Assembly (NCBI GenBank): GCA_030681895.1 | Contig: JAUXRI010000098.1 | Location: 1 to 64,000 of the forward strand | DNA: 64,000 nucleotides | Direction of reading: 5' to 3' | From: Myxococcales bacterium | GTDB lineage: Bacteria > Myxococcota > Myxococcia > Myxococcales > Myxococcaceae | Part shown: positions 1 to 12,870 of the stretch, piece by piece | Layout of the letters: each line of letters begins with the position of its first letter | Position numbering within the stretch: position 1 is the stretch's first letter | Position numbers and translations under genes: made by a program | Notes under the pieces: model-generated | The model's input: the letters and a program-made list of their open reading frames with translations, nothing else | Databases searched by the model: none | Told to the model about the DNA's origin: nothing

Positions 1-2384
<2,384 letters not shown>

Positions 2385-2421
2385 GGCACGGTCCTTTTAT
2401 TCGGAGCAGGTGGTGCGCTCC

Positions 2422-3078
2422 ATGTTTCGTTGTGTCCTTGTGGCGGGGCTGCTGACCGGAAGCGCGGGGCTGGCTGATCCCCCGAAGTTCTCGGAAGGTG
2501 GCTTCCTGTTCTCGGTGATGTACGGCCCCGGCATCTGGGGGTTCAACCGCACCCTTCTCGCTGAGCAGGTGGGCGCGGGGAACGCCGATCTCTTCATAGC
2601 GGACGCGGTCACCAGCCACACCGTTTCCTTGCGCGCCGGGTACAACATCCTCGGGCACGCCTCGCTCGGCGTCGACTTCAGCGCCACGGGCTGGGACGTC
2701 ACCATGGCGAACCGTGGCGGCGGCGGCTTCGTCACCGGTTACCTCGCGTGGCACCCCCTCGAATTGGTGTGGATGAAGAAGGCCCAGCGTCCCATCGGCC
2801 TCGACGTATCGACCATGTTCGGCGTTGGCTACGGCATCATGGGCGAGAACCGCGGCATGGACGGCCTGGTGTTGCAGTGGGGCTTCAACGCCGACTACTT
2901 CTTCGCCCGCTACTTCGGGCTGGGGCTCTTCGCCAAGGGCACCTTCCTGCAGTGGGACAAGTTCTACATCGACTACAACAACCGCGATTTGCCCGGGGCA
3001 ACCATCCTGGTGCCCAAAGGCTCCGGCGGCTCGTTCTGGACGCTCGGCATCACCCTGACTTTCCGCGCCGGGAACTGA
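2422..3078 (+). CDS. Secreted beta-barrel-type outer membrane protein, unknown function
   Basis: A 218-residue protein starting MFRCVLVAGLLTGSAGLA, a typical Sec signal peptide with cleavage after AGLA. The mature part is built of short alternating amphipathic strands rich in Gly and aromatic residues (for example FNADYFFARYFGLGLFAKG) and ends in a strand with ITLTFRAGN, which is what a small outer-membrane beta-barrel looks like. No catalytic motif is seen. The ATG at 2422 is chosen because it places the signal peptide at the N-terminus; an in-frame ATG at 2383 would add 13 residues and overlap the sucA start. Its substrate or role is not predictable from sequence. Confidence 0.75.
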   Translation: MFRCVLVAGLLTGSAGLADPPKFSEGGFLFSVMYGPGIWGFNRTLLAEQVGAGNADLFIADAVTSHTVSLRAGYNILGHASLGVDFSATGWDVTMANRGGGGFVTGYLAWHPLELVWMKKAQRPIGLDVSTMFGVGYGIMGENRGMDGLVLQWGFNADYFFARYFGLGLFAKGTFLQWDKFYIDYNNRDLPGATILVPKGSGGSFWTLGITLTFRAGN

Positions 3079-3203
3079 AAAGCGCCTGCGAAATGCCCGG
3101 CAAATGCGCCCGGGTTTGTCAGCGCCGTTGTCACGCCTCTCGCAAAACGAGGTGCGACGTCTCCAGACAATGAAGGTGTCTGCTCACTTCTGGAGAACAC
3201 CTC

Positions 3204-3839
3204 ATGCTCACCACTGGCACTCGCGGTTCTGACGTCACCCGGCTTCAGCAGACCCTGGCCTCGCGCGGCTTCAACCCTGGCGGCGCTGACGGCATCTTCG
3301 GTTCGCGCACGCGCGCAGCCGTCGCGGCCTACCAGCGCTCGCGCGGCCTCTCGGCTGACGGCGTCGTGGGCCCCAACACCAGCCGCTCGCTGTTCGGCTC
3401 GAGCGACGCGAAGTACTACGACGGCCGCAGCGACTTTCAGACCGGCGGCACGGGCGGCACCACGGGCGTTCGTGCCGGTGGCGGGTGGGGCGGCTCCCAG
3501 GGCGTCGCTGATCGCGCGGTCTCCATCGCTCGCGGAATGGGCATTCCCGTGACGAGCACCAAGCGCGACCTGGCCGCCACGCGTCGCGTCGGCTCGACGA
3601 CCGGCTCGGATCACTACACGGGCAACACCAACGCGTACGCCGTCGACCTCGGCGTCAGCGGTTCACGCGGCACCGATCTCGCGCGTCGCATCGCCGACGC
3701 CTACGGCATTCCCCGCTCGAGCATCGGCACCTACAACCGCCACACCATCAACGTCGGCGGCCAGCGCTACTCGGTGCAGCTGCTGTGGCAGGTGAGCGGT
3801 CACTACGATCACGTGCACGTCGGCATCCGCCGCGCCTGA
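3204..3839 (+). CDS. Peptidoglycan-binding LAS-type metallopeptidase
   Basis: A 211-residue protein with two parts. Residues 5-65 form a PG_binding_1 domain (VTRLQQTLASRGFNPGGADG then a GPNT end). Residues 100-210 look like an LAS/M15-type zinc peptidase: SDHYTG (H137), AVDLG (D148) and the closing HYDHVHVGI (H203 and H205) provide the expected His, Asp and HxH metal ligands. Such enzymes cut D-amino-acid peptide bonds in the cell wall. GGAG lies 7 bases before the ATG. There is no signal peptide or transmembrane segment, which is odd for a wall enzyme and suggests non-classical export, delivery by lysis or a secretion machine, or an endolysin ancestry. It stands alone, convergent with the next gene. 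Confidence 0.85.
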   Translation: MLTTGTRGSDVTRLQQTLASRGFNPGGADGIFGSRTRAAVAAYQRSRGLSADGVVGPNTSRSLFGSSDAKYYDGRSDFQTGGTGGTTGVRAGGGWGGSQGVADRAVSIARGMGIPVTSTKRDLAATRRVGSTTGSDHYTGNTNAYAVDLGVSGSRGTDLARRIADAYGIPRSSIGTYNRHTINVGGQRYSVQLLWQVSGHYDHVHVGIRRA

Positions 3840-3879
3840 GCCCTCGCACCGCCGGGCCTCCGCACGGCGCGTCGAACGC

Positions 3880-5241
3880 CTACTCGGGCTTGAGACCGAT
3901 CTTCCGCATCAAGCGATAGAGCGAGACGCGATCGACCTCGGCCTCGACGGCGGCCTGCGACACCTTGCCGTTGTGCCGGGCCAGCAGCGCCGTGAGGTAC
4001 TCCTTCTCGAAGCGCTCGACGGCCCGCTTGCGCGCGTCGACCAGCGGGCCACGCGTGAAGTCGGCGCCGGCTCCCGGGTTGGTGACGACGTCGCCGCGGC
4101 CGGGCGCTTCGGGCGTCTCGAAGACGATGCAGCGCTCGAGGTGATTCCGCAGCTCGCGCACGTTCCCCGGCCAGGTCGCCGCGGTGAGCTGGGCGATGAA
4201 CTCGGGTGAGAAGAGAAACGGGTGCGACCGTTCGGTGGCGCCGAGATCTTTCAGGAGCTCTCTGGCGATGTCGGGCACGTCTTCGGCGTGCTCTCGCAGC
4301 GAGGGCAGGGTGACGCGCACCACTGCGAGGCGGAAGTAGAGATCGGAGCGGAACTTGCCCGCGTTCACGTCGGCGCGCAGGTCTCGATGGGTCGCCGCCA
4401 CGATGCGCACGTCGACCGGTGTCCACTGGTTCTGGCCCAGCCGGCGCACCTGGCGATCTTCGAGCACGCGCAACAGCCGCGGCTGGAGCTCGAGCGGCAT
4501 CTCGCCAATCTCGTCGAGGAAGACGGTGCCGCCTTTCGCGTCTTCGAACACGCCGAGCCGTCTGCTGGCAGCGCCGGTGAAGGCGCCCTTCTCGTGACCG
4601 AACAGCTCTGCTTCGAGCAACGAGGCCGGCAGGGCGCCACAGTCGACGACGAGAAACGGCGCGTCCTTCCGTGCGCCCGCAGCGTGGAGCGCCTGGGCCG
4701 CGCGTGACTTCCCGGTTCCCGTCTCTCCTTCGAGCAGCACCGTCGCGTCAGACTTGCCGGCCTTCTCCAGCAGCATGAAGGCCTGGCGCATCGACGAGCT
4801 GTTCCCACGCAGCGTGCCGAACTGTGCCTGCTGGCTGACCGGGAGCGCGCTCACCTTCTCGTCGAGGTCGAAGCGCAACCGCGAGTTGCCCACGCCCAGC
4901 ACCGAGCCGTGGCGCAGGTAGCCCTCACGAATGCGCACGCCGTCGATGAAGGTGCCGTTGGTGCTCCCGAGGTCTTTCACGATGGCGCGCTGGCCCTCGA
5001 CGACGATCTCGCAGTGGAAGCGCGACACGGTCGGGTCGGTCAGCTGCAGCTCGGCGCCGGCGTGTGAGCCCACCTGGCAGCGGCCGGTGAGAAACTCGGT
5101 GTCGGTCTGATCGCCTTCGTTGGTGAGGCGAAACCGGCGCACGGTCGGCGCGAGCCGGTACCCCGAGGCTGGGACGACCCGAATCGTCTCGTCGGCGGCA
5201 CCGGTGACCTGCGGTGCGCCGGAGTCAGGAGGCGAAGTCAT
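3880..5241 (-). CDS. FHA-domain sigma-54-dependent transcriptional activator
   Basis: A 453-residue regulator. An FHA domain (about residues 50-125: [24 protein letters not shown]) replaces the usual response-regulator receiver, so input is probably a phosphothreonine peptide made by a Ser/Thr kinase. Residues 140-380 are the AAA+ sigma-54 activator domain with Walker A GETGTGKS (172-179), the GAFTGA loop (219-224) that contacts sigma-54, and Walker B TVFLDE. The C-terminus is a Fis-type helix-turn-helix ([20 protein letters not shown]). FHA-sigma-54 fusions are common in myxobacteria. All key ATPase residues are present, so it should be active. Its targets are unknown. Confidence 0.95.
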   Translation of the reverse strand: MTSPPDSGAPQVTGAADETIRVVPASGYRLAPTVRRFRLTNEGDQTDTEFLTGRCQVGSHAGAELQLTDPTVSRFHCEIVVEGQRAIVKDLGSTNGTFIDGVRIREGYLRHGSVLGVGNSRLRFDLDEKVSALPVSQQAQFGTLRGNSSSMRQAFMLLEKAGKSDATVLLEGETGTGKSRAAQALHAAGARKDAPFLVVDCGALPASLLEAELFGHEKGAFTGAASRRLGVFEDAKGGTVFLDEIGEMPLELQPRLLRVLEDRQVRRLGQNQWTPVDVRIVAATHRDLRADVNAGKFRSDLYFRLAVVRVTLPSLREHAEDVPDIARELLKDLGATERSHPFLFSPEFIAQLTAATWPGNVRELRNHLERCIVFETPEAPGRGDVVTNPGAGADFTRGPLVDARKRAVERFEKEYLTALLARHNGKVSQAAVEAEVDRVSLYRLMRKIGLKPE

Positions 5242-5310
5242 GGGCTGTTTCCTCCCACGTCCCCGTCAGGGCGCGCAACCGAGAGTTCTTCGTTTGCGCT
5301 CGTCGAGGCC

Positions 5311-5326
5311 CGGGCTAGGGAGCCCG
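5311..5326 (+). promoter_or_regulatory. Small hairpin over the fabI ribosome-binding site
   Basis: CGGGCT-aggg-AGCCCG forms a 6-bp stem with a 4-base loop. The loop carries the likely Shine-Dalgarno bases (AGGGAG), and the ATG of fabI begins 2 bases after the stem. It could reduce or tune fabI translation, but a short GC stem can occur by chance in DNA this GC-rich. Confidence 0.3.
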
Positions 5327-5328
5327 CC

Positions 5329-6159
5329 ATGCTCCTCAAGGACAAGAAGCTGCTCATCACCGGCGTCTTGACCCCGCAGTCCATCGCCTACGGGGTGGCC
5401 GAGCTCGCGTTGAAGGAGGGGGCAGAGGTCATCCTCACCTCGTTCGGCCGGCCTATGTCGTTGACCCAGCGCACCGCGCGAAAGCTCGGCCCGACGCCCC
5501 CTGAGGTGCTCGAGCTCGACGTCACCAACCCGGAGCACTTCCCGAAGCTGACCGAGATGCTCAAGGCGAAGTGGGGTCGCGTCGACGGCGCGCTGCACGC
5601 CATCGCCTACGCGCCGGAAGACGCGCTGGGCGGCAAGTTCCTCACCACGCCGTGGGAGTCGGTGCAGCAGGCCTTCCGCGTCTCCACCTTCTCACTCAAG
5701 GAGCTCGCCTCGGCGGTCGCTCCGTTGATGACGAACGGCGGCAGCATCGTCACGCTCGACTTCGACAACTCGACGCAGGCGTGGCCGCTCTACGACTGGA
5801 TGGGCGTGTGCAAGGCCGCGCTCAACTCGACGGTGCGGTACCTCGCGCGAGATCTCGGGCCGAAGGGCATTCGCGTCAACTCGCTCGCCGCAGGCCCCAT
5901 CGCCACCATCGCCGCGAAGGGCATTCCCGGCTTCAAGTACCTCGAGAACAAGTGGGGCGCCCAGGCGCCGCTGGGCTGGGACGCGCGCTCCGATGCTGCC
6001 AGTGACGCCGTCGCTCGCACCGCGTGCGCGATGTTGTCGGACTGGATGCCCAAGACGACGGGCGAGCAGATTCGGGTCGACGGTGGCTTCCACGCCATCG
6101 GGGCCGAGCCGGTCTCCCTCGCCGCCATCGTCGAAGAGCCGCCGAAACCGCAGAGCTGA
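5329..6159 (+). CDS. fabI: Enoyl-[acyl-carrier-protein] reductase (NADH)
   Basis: A 276-residue short-chain dehydrogenase that reduces trans-2-enoyl-ACP in the last step of each fatty acid elongation round; cytoplasmic. The N-terminal Rossmann start is the FabI type (LLITGVLTPQSIAYGVAELA). The catalytic Tyr-x6-Lys is in YDWMGVCK, followed by NSTVRYLARDLGPKGIRVN and the FabI-like AAGPIATIAAKGIPGF substrate loop. The end has TTGEQIRVDGGFHAIG, as in the family. The ATG at 5329 follows an AGGGAG ribosome-binding site inside a small hairpin. It is divergent from the FHA regulator upstream. Confidence 0.96.
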   Translation: MLLKDKKLLITGVLTPQSIAYGVAELALKEGAEVILTSFGRPMSLTQRTARKLGPTPPEVLELDVTNPEHFPKLTEMLKAKWGRVDGALHAIAYAPEDALGGKFLTTPWESVQQAFRVSTFSLKELASAVAPLMTNGGSIVTLDFDNSTQAWPLYDWMGVCKAALNSTVRYLARDLGPKGIRVNSLAAGPIATIAAKGIPGFKYLENKWGAQAPLGWDARSDAASDAVARTACAMLSDWMPKTTGEQIRVDGGFHAIGAEPVSLAAIVEEPPKPQS

Positions 6160-6418
6160 GCGGCTCGAATCGCGGTCCGGTCGCTCGGAGACGGTGCCCG
6201 GCTCCGACACGGCACCGCTGACCGCGCCGCAAGCTCAAGAGCGTGATCCACACTCGGCGGAGGCCGCCGCACCCGTCCCACTGCCGAGCACCATCGCGAC
6301 CTGACGCCTTTGTCAGTGTTCGGCCGTGGCCGTGCGCCACGCCGCGAGCCCAGGCCTGCCTGACACCGGCTGCGAAAAAACTGCACACGCCGTCGGGCAG
6401 GTGGGTCTCACACACGCC

Positions 6419-6805
6419 ATGTGGACCCTCGCCATCATCGTCGTCGGACTCGCCGTCGTGTTGTGGCTGCGCCGGTCGCGCCGTGCCTTCACCCTGCGCG
6501 TGACGAACGGTGCGGTGACGGTCGTCGGTGGGTGGCTCCCGGGCCCCATGCTGGCGGACTACCGGAGCGCGCTGCGGACCGTCTCGAGCGGCTCGGTCGA
6601 AGGGCACTTCGAAGAGGGCGGCCTGCGCGTCACGGCTTCAGGCGGCATCGATGAGTTCGTCGAGCAGCGCCTGCGAAACATTGCGCGCCTGTACCCGCTC
6701 GCGACGTTCAGGGCGTCGACCCGCGCCGAGCGCCAGGCGTTGAAGGCTACGGCCGGCTTGGCGGTGGTGTCGGCGTTGTCCGAGCGCTCTGACTGCTCAG
6801 AGTGA
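6419..6805 (+). CDS. DUF3634-like single-pass membrane protein
   Basis: A 128-residue protein with one N-terminal transmembrane helix (about residues 2-19, TLAIIVVGLAVVLWLRR) and a cytoplasmic domain beginning FTLRVTNGAVTVVGGWLPG. This layout and the inside-positive RRSRR after the helix resemble the small DUF3634 family, whose function is unknown. ATG 6419 is chosen because the transmembrane segment then starts the protein; further upstream in-frame codons have no signal character. The 3' end overlaps the convergent kelch lipoprotein gene by 9 bases. Confidence 0.6.
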   Translation: MWTLAIIVVGLAVVLWLRRSRRAFTLRVTNGAVTVVGGWLPGPMLADYRSALRTVSSGSVEGHFEEGGLRVTASGGIDEFVEQRLRNIARLYPLATFRASTRAERQALKATAGLAVVSALSERSDCSE

Positions 6806-7809
6806 AAACGCGTCGACGATGGCGACGGGGCCGAGCCCTTCGACGCCTGCGCCTCCCGGCACGATGACCAGCGTTCCCACGGTCGCCGCGCCTGTCCCGT
6901 GACGTGGCGAGCGCATCGGCGTGCCATTGGTCCACGTGAGCGATGTCGTCTCGAGCACTTCGGTCTGCGCGAACACGCCTGAGCTCACCGCGGCGTTTCC
7001 TTCTCCTCCAACGACGACGATGCGGGTGCCGACGACGGCGGCGGCGTGGCCTGCACGCGCGGTGGGCAGGTCGGGTCCGCTCGTCCATCGACTGGTGGCG
7101 CTGTCGTAGATGAAGACCCGCTGCGTCACGCTGGTGATGGCGCCGTCGCGCCCGCCGATGACGAAGAGCTGCGTGCCGACAGCGCCTCCCACGACGTGTT
7201 CGGTGGCGACCGGGAGCGGCGGCAACACGCGGTGCGTGTTCGATGAGGGCGCGTACGCAGTCATGTCGGTGACGGCACGCCCTGCCCGGTAGCCGCCCGC
7301 GACGATGATCTCTCCGCCAATGACGCCCATGGCCGAGCCGCCGCGCTCCGTCCCTGCGGGCAGTGGCGCGCGGACGGTCCAGGTGTCGGCGGCAGGCTCG
7401 TACTCGAAGACGTCACCTCGCGCGGCGAAGCCTCCACCCTCGAGATTTCCGAGTGCGTAGAGCTTGCCGTCGAGCGCGGCGACGTTGACGTGGTGGAGCG
7501 CTCTGGGGAGCGGCCGAACGGCCGACCATCGGCCTGCGTCGACGTCGTACCGGTTGACGTCGGAGAGCAGCGCGCCTTGCGGGCCAAAACCTCCGACGAC
7601 GTAGACGGCGCCGTTGAGCGCGGCGACTCCGCACTCCTGCTGTGGCCTCGGCAGCGAGGGGAGCGCGAGCCACGTGCCACCGTCGCTCGAGGCGAGCTGG
7701 CCCGCGTCGACGACGGACGCGTCAGCGAAGACACCGCCATCGACCGTGCCCTGCGGAGGTCCGCACGCCACCAGGAGCGCGCCGATGAGGACGACCCAGA
7801 CCGGCGCTC

Positions 7810-7813
<4 letters not shown>
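6797..7813 (-). CDS. Kelch-repeat beta-propeller lipoprotein with probable CTG start
   Basis: A 338-residue lipoprotein. The start LRAPVWVVLIGALLVAC gives a signal peptide ending in the lipobox LVAC (Cys17), followed by an Asp/Gly/Ala linker and about six kelch blades, each with a GG pair and a conserved Trp (VYVVGGFG, LFVIGGRDG, IVVVGGEG). It is probably anchored in the outer membrane and binds a partner through the propeller. No ATG, GTG or TTG sits at the right place. The codon before the signal peptide is CTG at 7813-7811, whose last two bases belong to the clpA stop (CTGA overlap), so a CTG start coupled to clpA termination is the best reading. A sequencing or base change from ATGA is the alternative. 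Confidence 0.8.
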
Positions 7814-10091
<2,278 letters not shown>

Positions 10092-10092
<1 letters not shown>

Positions 10093-10424
10093 CAGGGATC
10101 CTCTGGTTCCAGGCTCAGCTTGAGGGGGTACTCGTGCTCTTTGGCCAGCGCGTGCGTCTTCTGCAGCTTCGTCTCGGCGATTTCCTTCGTGTACACGCCG
10201 GCGACACCCATGCCCGTCTTGTGAATGCTGAGCATGATGGCGACCGCGTCCGACTCGGACTTGTGGAAGACCGAGCGCAGGACGAAGACGACGAACTCCA
10301 TCGTCGTGTAGTTGTCGTTGTGGAAGACCACCCGGAAGAGTGGTGGCTTCTTCAGCGACTCCTTCTTCTTCGTCTCTGTCGCGACTCCCGTGTCGCCATC
10401 ATCTGGGCGCTGCTTCGTCGCCAT
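10092..10424 (-). CDS. clpS: ATP-dependent Clp protease adaptor ClpS
   Basis: A 110-residue adaptor that binds N-degron substrates and docks on the ClpA N-domain. A charged, flexible 25-residue tail precedes the core PPLFRVVFHNDNYTTMEFV. The N-degron pocket residues are visible: Asn and Asp in HNDNYT (36-37), Met42 and His68 in LSIHKTG. The ATG at 10424 is preferred; an upstream TTG at 10451 would add nine unconserved residues. It is the first gene of the clpS-clpA-kelch unit and is divergent from the RNA polymerase-like gene. Confidence 0.95.
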
Positions 10425-10545
10425 GGCTTGACGGAAGGTAACAGACCTCAATCGAAGTGCTCGAAGTCAAAGGGTCAGGTGCCTGACCAATCGGCTCGGC
10501 GTCGGCTCGTGTGGGAGCACGCGCAACAGCTCGCGACACGGGTGC
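10425..10545. promoter_or_regulatory. Divergent control region between clpS and the RNA polymerase-like gene
   Basis: This 121-base stretch must hold the promoters of both divergent units. An inverted repeat GGTCAGG-TG-CCTGACC lies at 10473-10488. Two direct copies of TCGAAGT lie at 10452-10458 and 10461-10467, one every 9 bases. On the minus strand TTGACT (10470-10465) is a possible -35 for clpS, but no convincing -10 follows. The repeat could be an operator shared by both units or a dispersed intergenic (REP-like) element. I saw no second copy in this window. Confidence 0.45.
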
Positions 10546-12855
10546 TTGACCGCTCCGCAGCAGCGCCTTCTAAAACGCCGCGTGAGCTCGAAACGCGCGC
10601 CGACTCCACCGCCGCTGAAGGTCGTCGCCACGACCGAACGACCGCTGCGGGTGCGGGCCCACGCCGGCCCCGAGGTGCGACTGTCGCCCGTCGCCGCGGC
10701 GCTGCTGACGTACTCGGTGACGAGCCGCTACACGGTGCCGTTGTACCCGGGCGATCGTCTGACGACCGATCTGCCGAAGCTGAAGCCGGGCGAGACTGAT
10801 CATCTCGACGCCGATTCGTTCGCGCCGCTGGGGACACGCGTCGTGCCGGGGCTGCTGCTCGTCGGTCGACTCGCGAGGCCGTTGGGCGGGGGCGCTGACG
10901 CGGAGGCAGGCATCGACGCCGCGTTCGGAGTTCCCGCAGGTCGCGACGGCTCGCTTCGTGGTCCGCCAGGTGTGTACGGGCGCGTCGAGGCGATCGAGCG
11001 CACGCCGCCCGAGACGAAGGGCGAGCCGGAGCAGCTCACCGTCGTCGTCAGCTCCGAGTACCCGCTCGAGCCCGGCGACGTCGTCTCGTTCGAAGGCGGT
11101 GCGCCTGCCGTGGTGGGGGCGATCGACTCATCGCTCGACGTCGACGGGGTGTGGCCGGGCGTCGAGGCGACCGCGATCGTCCATCGACTCGGGCCAGCCG
11201 CGGCGGAGGTCTGCCACGCCCGCTCCATCGGGCCCTACTCGATCGTGACGCAGCAGCCTCTCGGCGGACGCGCGTCGTTCGGTGGTCAGGAGGTGTCGGT
11301 GGCCGTCACCGACTCGTTGCTCGATCGCGGCGCCACGCACGTCGTGCACGAAATGTTGACCCACAAGTCCGACGACGTGCCGGGTCGGGTCGCGCTCTAC
11401 GAAGACATCGTGAAGGGCGAGCTGCCGCGGCCACCGGGAATGCCGCAGGCGACCCGCACCCTCGAGCGGCTCCTGCTCTCGATGGGCTTCGAGGTCGACT
11501 TCACGCAGGAAGAGGTCGCGCTTCAGCTGCTGACCGACTCGACGATCGAGTCGCTGGCGCCCGGTAGGGTGGCGAAGCCCGAGACGCTCAACTACCGAAC
11601 CCTGCGGCCCGAGCGCGGCGGGCTGTTCTGCACCGAGCTCTTCGGTGAGCTCGGCACCCTCGATCGAGTCACGTGGTTGGGCCACGTCGCCCTCGCCGTG
11701 CCGCTCCTTCACCCGTGGGCACGAGGTCTCGCGGCAACGCTCCTGGGCATGAAGCCGGCCGACCTCGAGCGGGTGCTGTTGGGAGAGGCGACCCTCGCTG
11801 GCAACGAGCCTGCGCAGCACGGTGACACTGGCGGCCTCGCGATTCAGGCAGCGCTCGCAGCGGTCGATCTCGATCGCCCGCCACCTGGCGCAGAAGGCCT
11901 CGCCGCCGCGCTGAGGCGCACGCGCCGCACGCCGGACCAGTGGTGTTTCACGCGCTGGCCGGTGCTGCCTGCAGACCTGCGGCCGTTGGTGCCGCTGGAT
12001 GGAGGGCGCTTCGCCACGAGCGATCTGAACGATCTGTACCGTCGGCTGATCAACCGCAACAACCGCACGCGCCGGCTGCTCGAGCTGAACGCTCCCGACA
12101 TCATCATTCGCAACGAAGTGCGCATGCTGCAGCAGTCGCTCGACGCGGTGCTCGACAACCACGGCCGCACTCGCATCACCGGGCCGAACCGCCGCGCGCT
12201 GATCTCGCTCGTCGATCTCTTCGCGGGGCCGAAGGGGAAGCTCGGTGGCACGAGGCACAAACGGGTCGACTACTCGGGCGTCGCGCGCGCCGTTCCCCTC
12301 GCGTCGTTGGCCGATCGAACCATGCTGCTGCCGCGCTCGATGGCGCTCGAGCTGTTCAAGCCCTTCATCTATTCGCTGCTCGAGATCGCCGGGCACGTCA
12401 CCACCATCAAAGAGGCCAGGCGCCTCGTCGAAAGCCGAGACCCACGCGCGCTCGAGGCGCTGCAGGCGTTGTGCGCGACGCACCCGCTGATCGTCGTCAA
12501 CGAAAACGCAGGCGAGGCGCCAACCGTGCTCGGCGTCGACGTGGAGCTGTCGGAGACGAATGCCATCGCTCTGAGCGTTCGTGCTTTCGAGGCGCTTGGG
12601 TTGGCTCCGGGAAGCTCGGTCGTCGTTCACGTCCCCATTGGACGGGAGGCCATCGCGGAGACGCGTCAGCTCGGCTTCGACCCTCCGCGCCCCCGCCTCG
12701 AGCGCGCGACCGGCTGGCTTGCGCAGGTCGAAGCGCTCAAACGCCCAGGGCCGTTTCTGATTCAGGCTGCGGTGAACCACGATGTCGACCCTGTTCGTGA
12801 TCGGGTCGCGAAGGTGATGCTGGGTCGATTGGTAGAATTGGAGACGACATGGTAG
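10546..12855 (+). CDS. Catalytically inactivated RNA polymerase beta/beta-prime fusion protein (RpoBC-like)
   Basis: A 769-residue protein that reads as the C-terminal part of RpoB joined to the N-terminal part of RpoC. Residues 75-320 match beta: SLRGPPGVYG (136-145), HARSIGPYSIVTQQPLGG (224-241) and KSDDVPGR (274-281). Residues 330-705 match beta-prime: KPETLNYRTLRPERGGLFC (344-362), the clamp helices LDGGRFATSDLNDLYRR (484-500) with INRNNRTRRLLELNAPDIII (502-521), KRVDYSG (572-578) and MALELFKPF (599-607). Catalytic parts are gone. The beta stretch GDKMAGRHGNKG is GDVVSFEGGAPA (177-188), losing both active-site lysines. NADFDGD is LGLAPGS (684-690), losing all three metal-binding Asp. The zinc ribbon, most of the flap, bridge helix and trigger loop are absent. 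It cannot polymerise RNA, but the sigma-binding clamp helices are kept. Start is TTG 10546, or GTG 10582. vapB follows after 9 bases. Confidence 0.92.
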   Translation: MTAPQQRLLKRRVSSKRAPTPPPLKVVATTERPLRVRAHAGPEVRLSPVAAALLTYSVTSRYTVPLYPGDRLTTDLPKLKPGETDHLDADSFAPLGTRVVPGLLLVGRLARPLGGGADAEAGIDAAFGVPAGRDGSLRGPPGVYGRVEAIERTPPETKGEPEQLTVVVSSEYPLEPGDVVSFEGGAPAVVGAIDSSLDVDGVWPGVEATAIVHRLGPAAAEVCHARSIGPYSIVTQQPLGGRASFGGQEVSVAVTDSLLDRGATHVVHEMLTHKSDDVPGRVALYEDIVKGELPRPPGMPQATRTLERLLLSMGFEVDFTQEEVALQLLTDSTIESLAPGRVAKPETLNYRTLRPERGGLFCTELFGELGTLDRVTWLGHVALAVPLLHPWARGLAATLLGMKPADLERVLLGEATLAGNEPAQHGDTGGLAIQAALAAVDLDRPPPGAEGLAAALRRTRRTPDQWCFTRWPVLPADLRPLVPLDGGRFATSDLNDLYRRLINRNNRTRRLLELNAPDIIIRNEVRMLQQSLDAVLDNHGRTRITGPNRRALISLVDLFAGPKGKLGGTRHKRVDYSGVARAVPLASLADRTMLLPRSMALELFKPFIYSLLEIAGHVTTIKEARRLVESRDPRALEALQALCATHPLIVVNENAGEAPTVLGVDVELSETNAIALSVRAFEALGLAPGSSVVVHVPIGREAIAETRQLGFDPPRPRLERATGWLAQVEALKRPGPFLIQAAVNHDVDPVRDRVAKVMLGRLVELETTW

Positions 12856-12870
12856 AAAGACAACATGTCG
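12830..12870 (+). promoter_or_regulatory. Probable vapBC promoter and autoregulatory operator
   Basis: A perfect inverted repeat, CGACATG (12845-12851) and CATGTCG (12864-12870) with a 12-base spacer, brackets the stop of the RNA polymerase-like gene and the ATG of vapB (12865). The half-site centres are 19 bases apart, about two helix turns, which suits a dimer of dimers. TGGTAGAA occurs twice, at 12830 and 12850 (20-base period). TAGAAT at 12833-12838 is one mismatch from a -10 box, but no clear -35 is seen. VapB antitoxins commonly repress their own operon through such palindromes; this assignment is inferred. Confidence 0.5.

Noticed and set aside
6160-6418. Possible small gene or RNA in the gap after fabI
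   Set aside because: No start codon with ribosome-binding site, no stable hairpin with T-tract and no recognised RNA fold were seen; it is most likely 3' tail and promoter DNA.
10546-12855. Reading the polymerase-like gene as a decaying pseudogene of rpoB/rpoC
   Set aside because: There are 769 uninterrupted codons, conserved motifs spread over both halves, and losses limited to catalytic and peripheral elements, which fits a repurposed protein better. Selection analysis would settle it.
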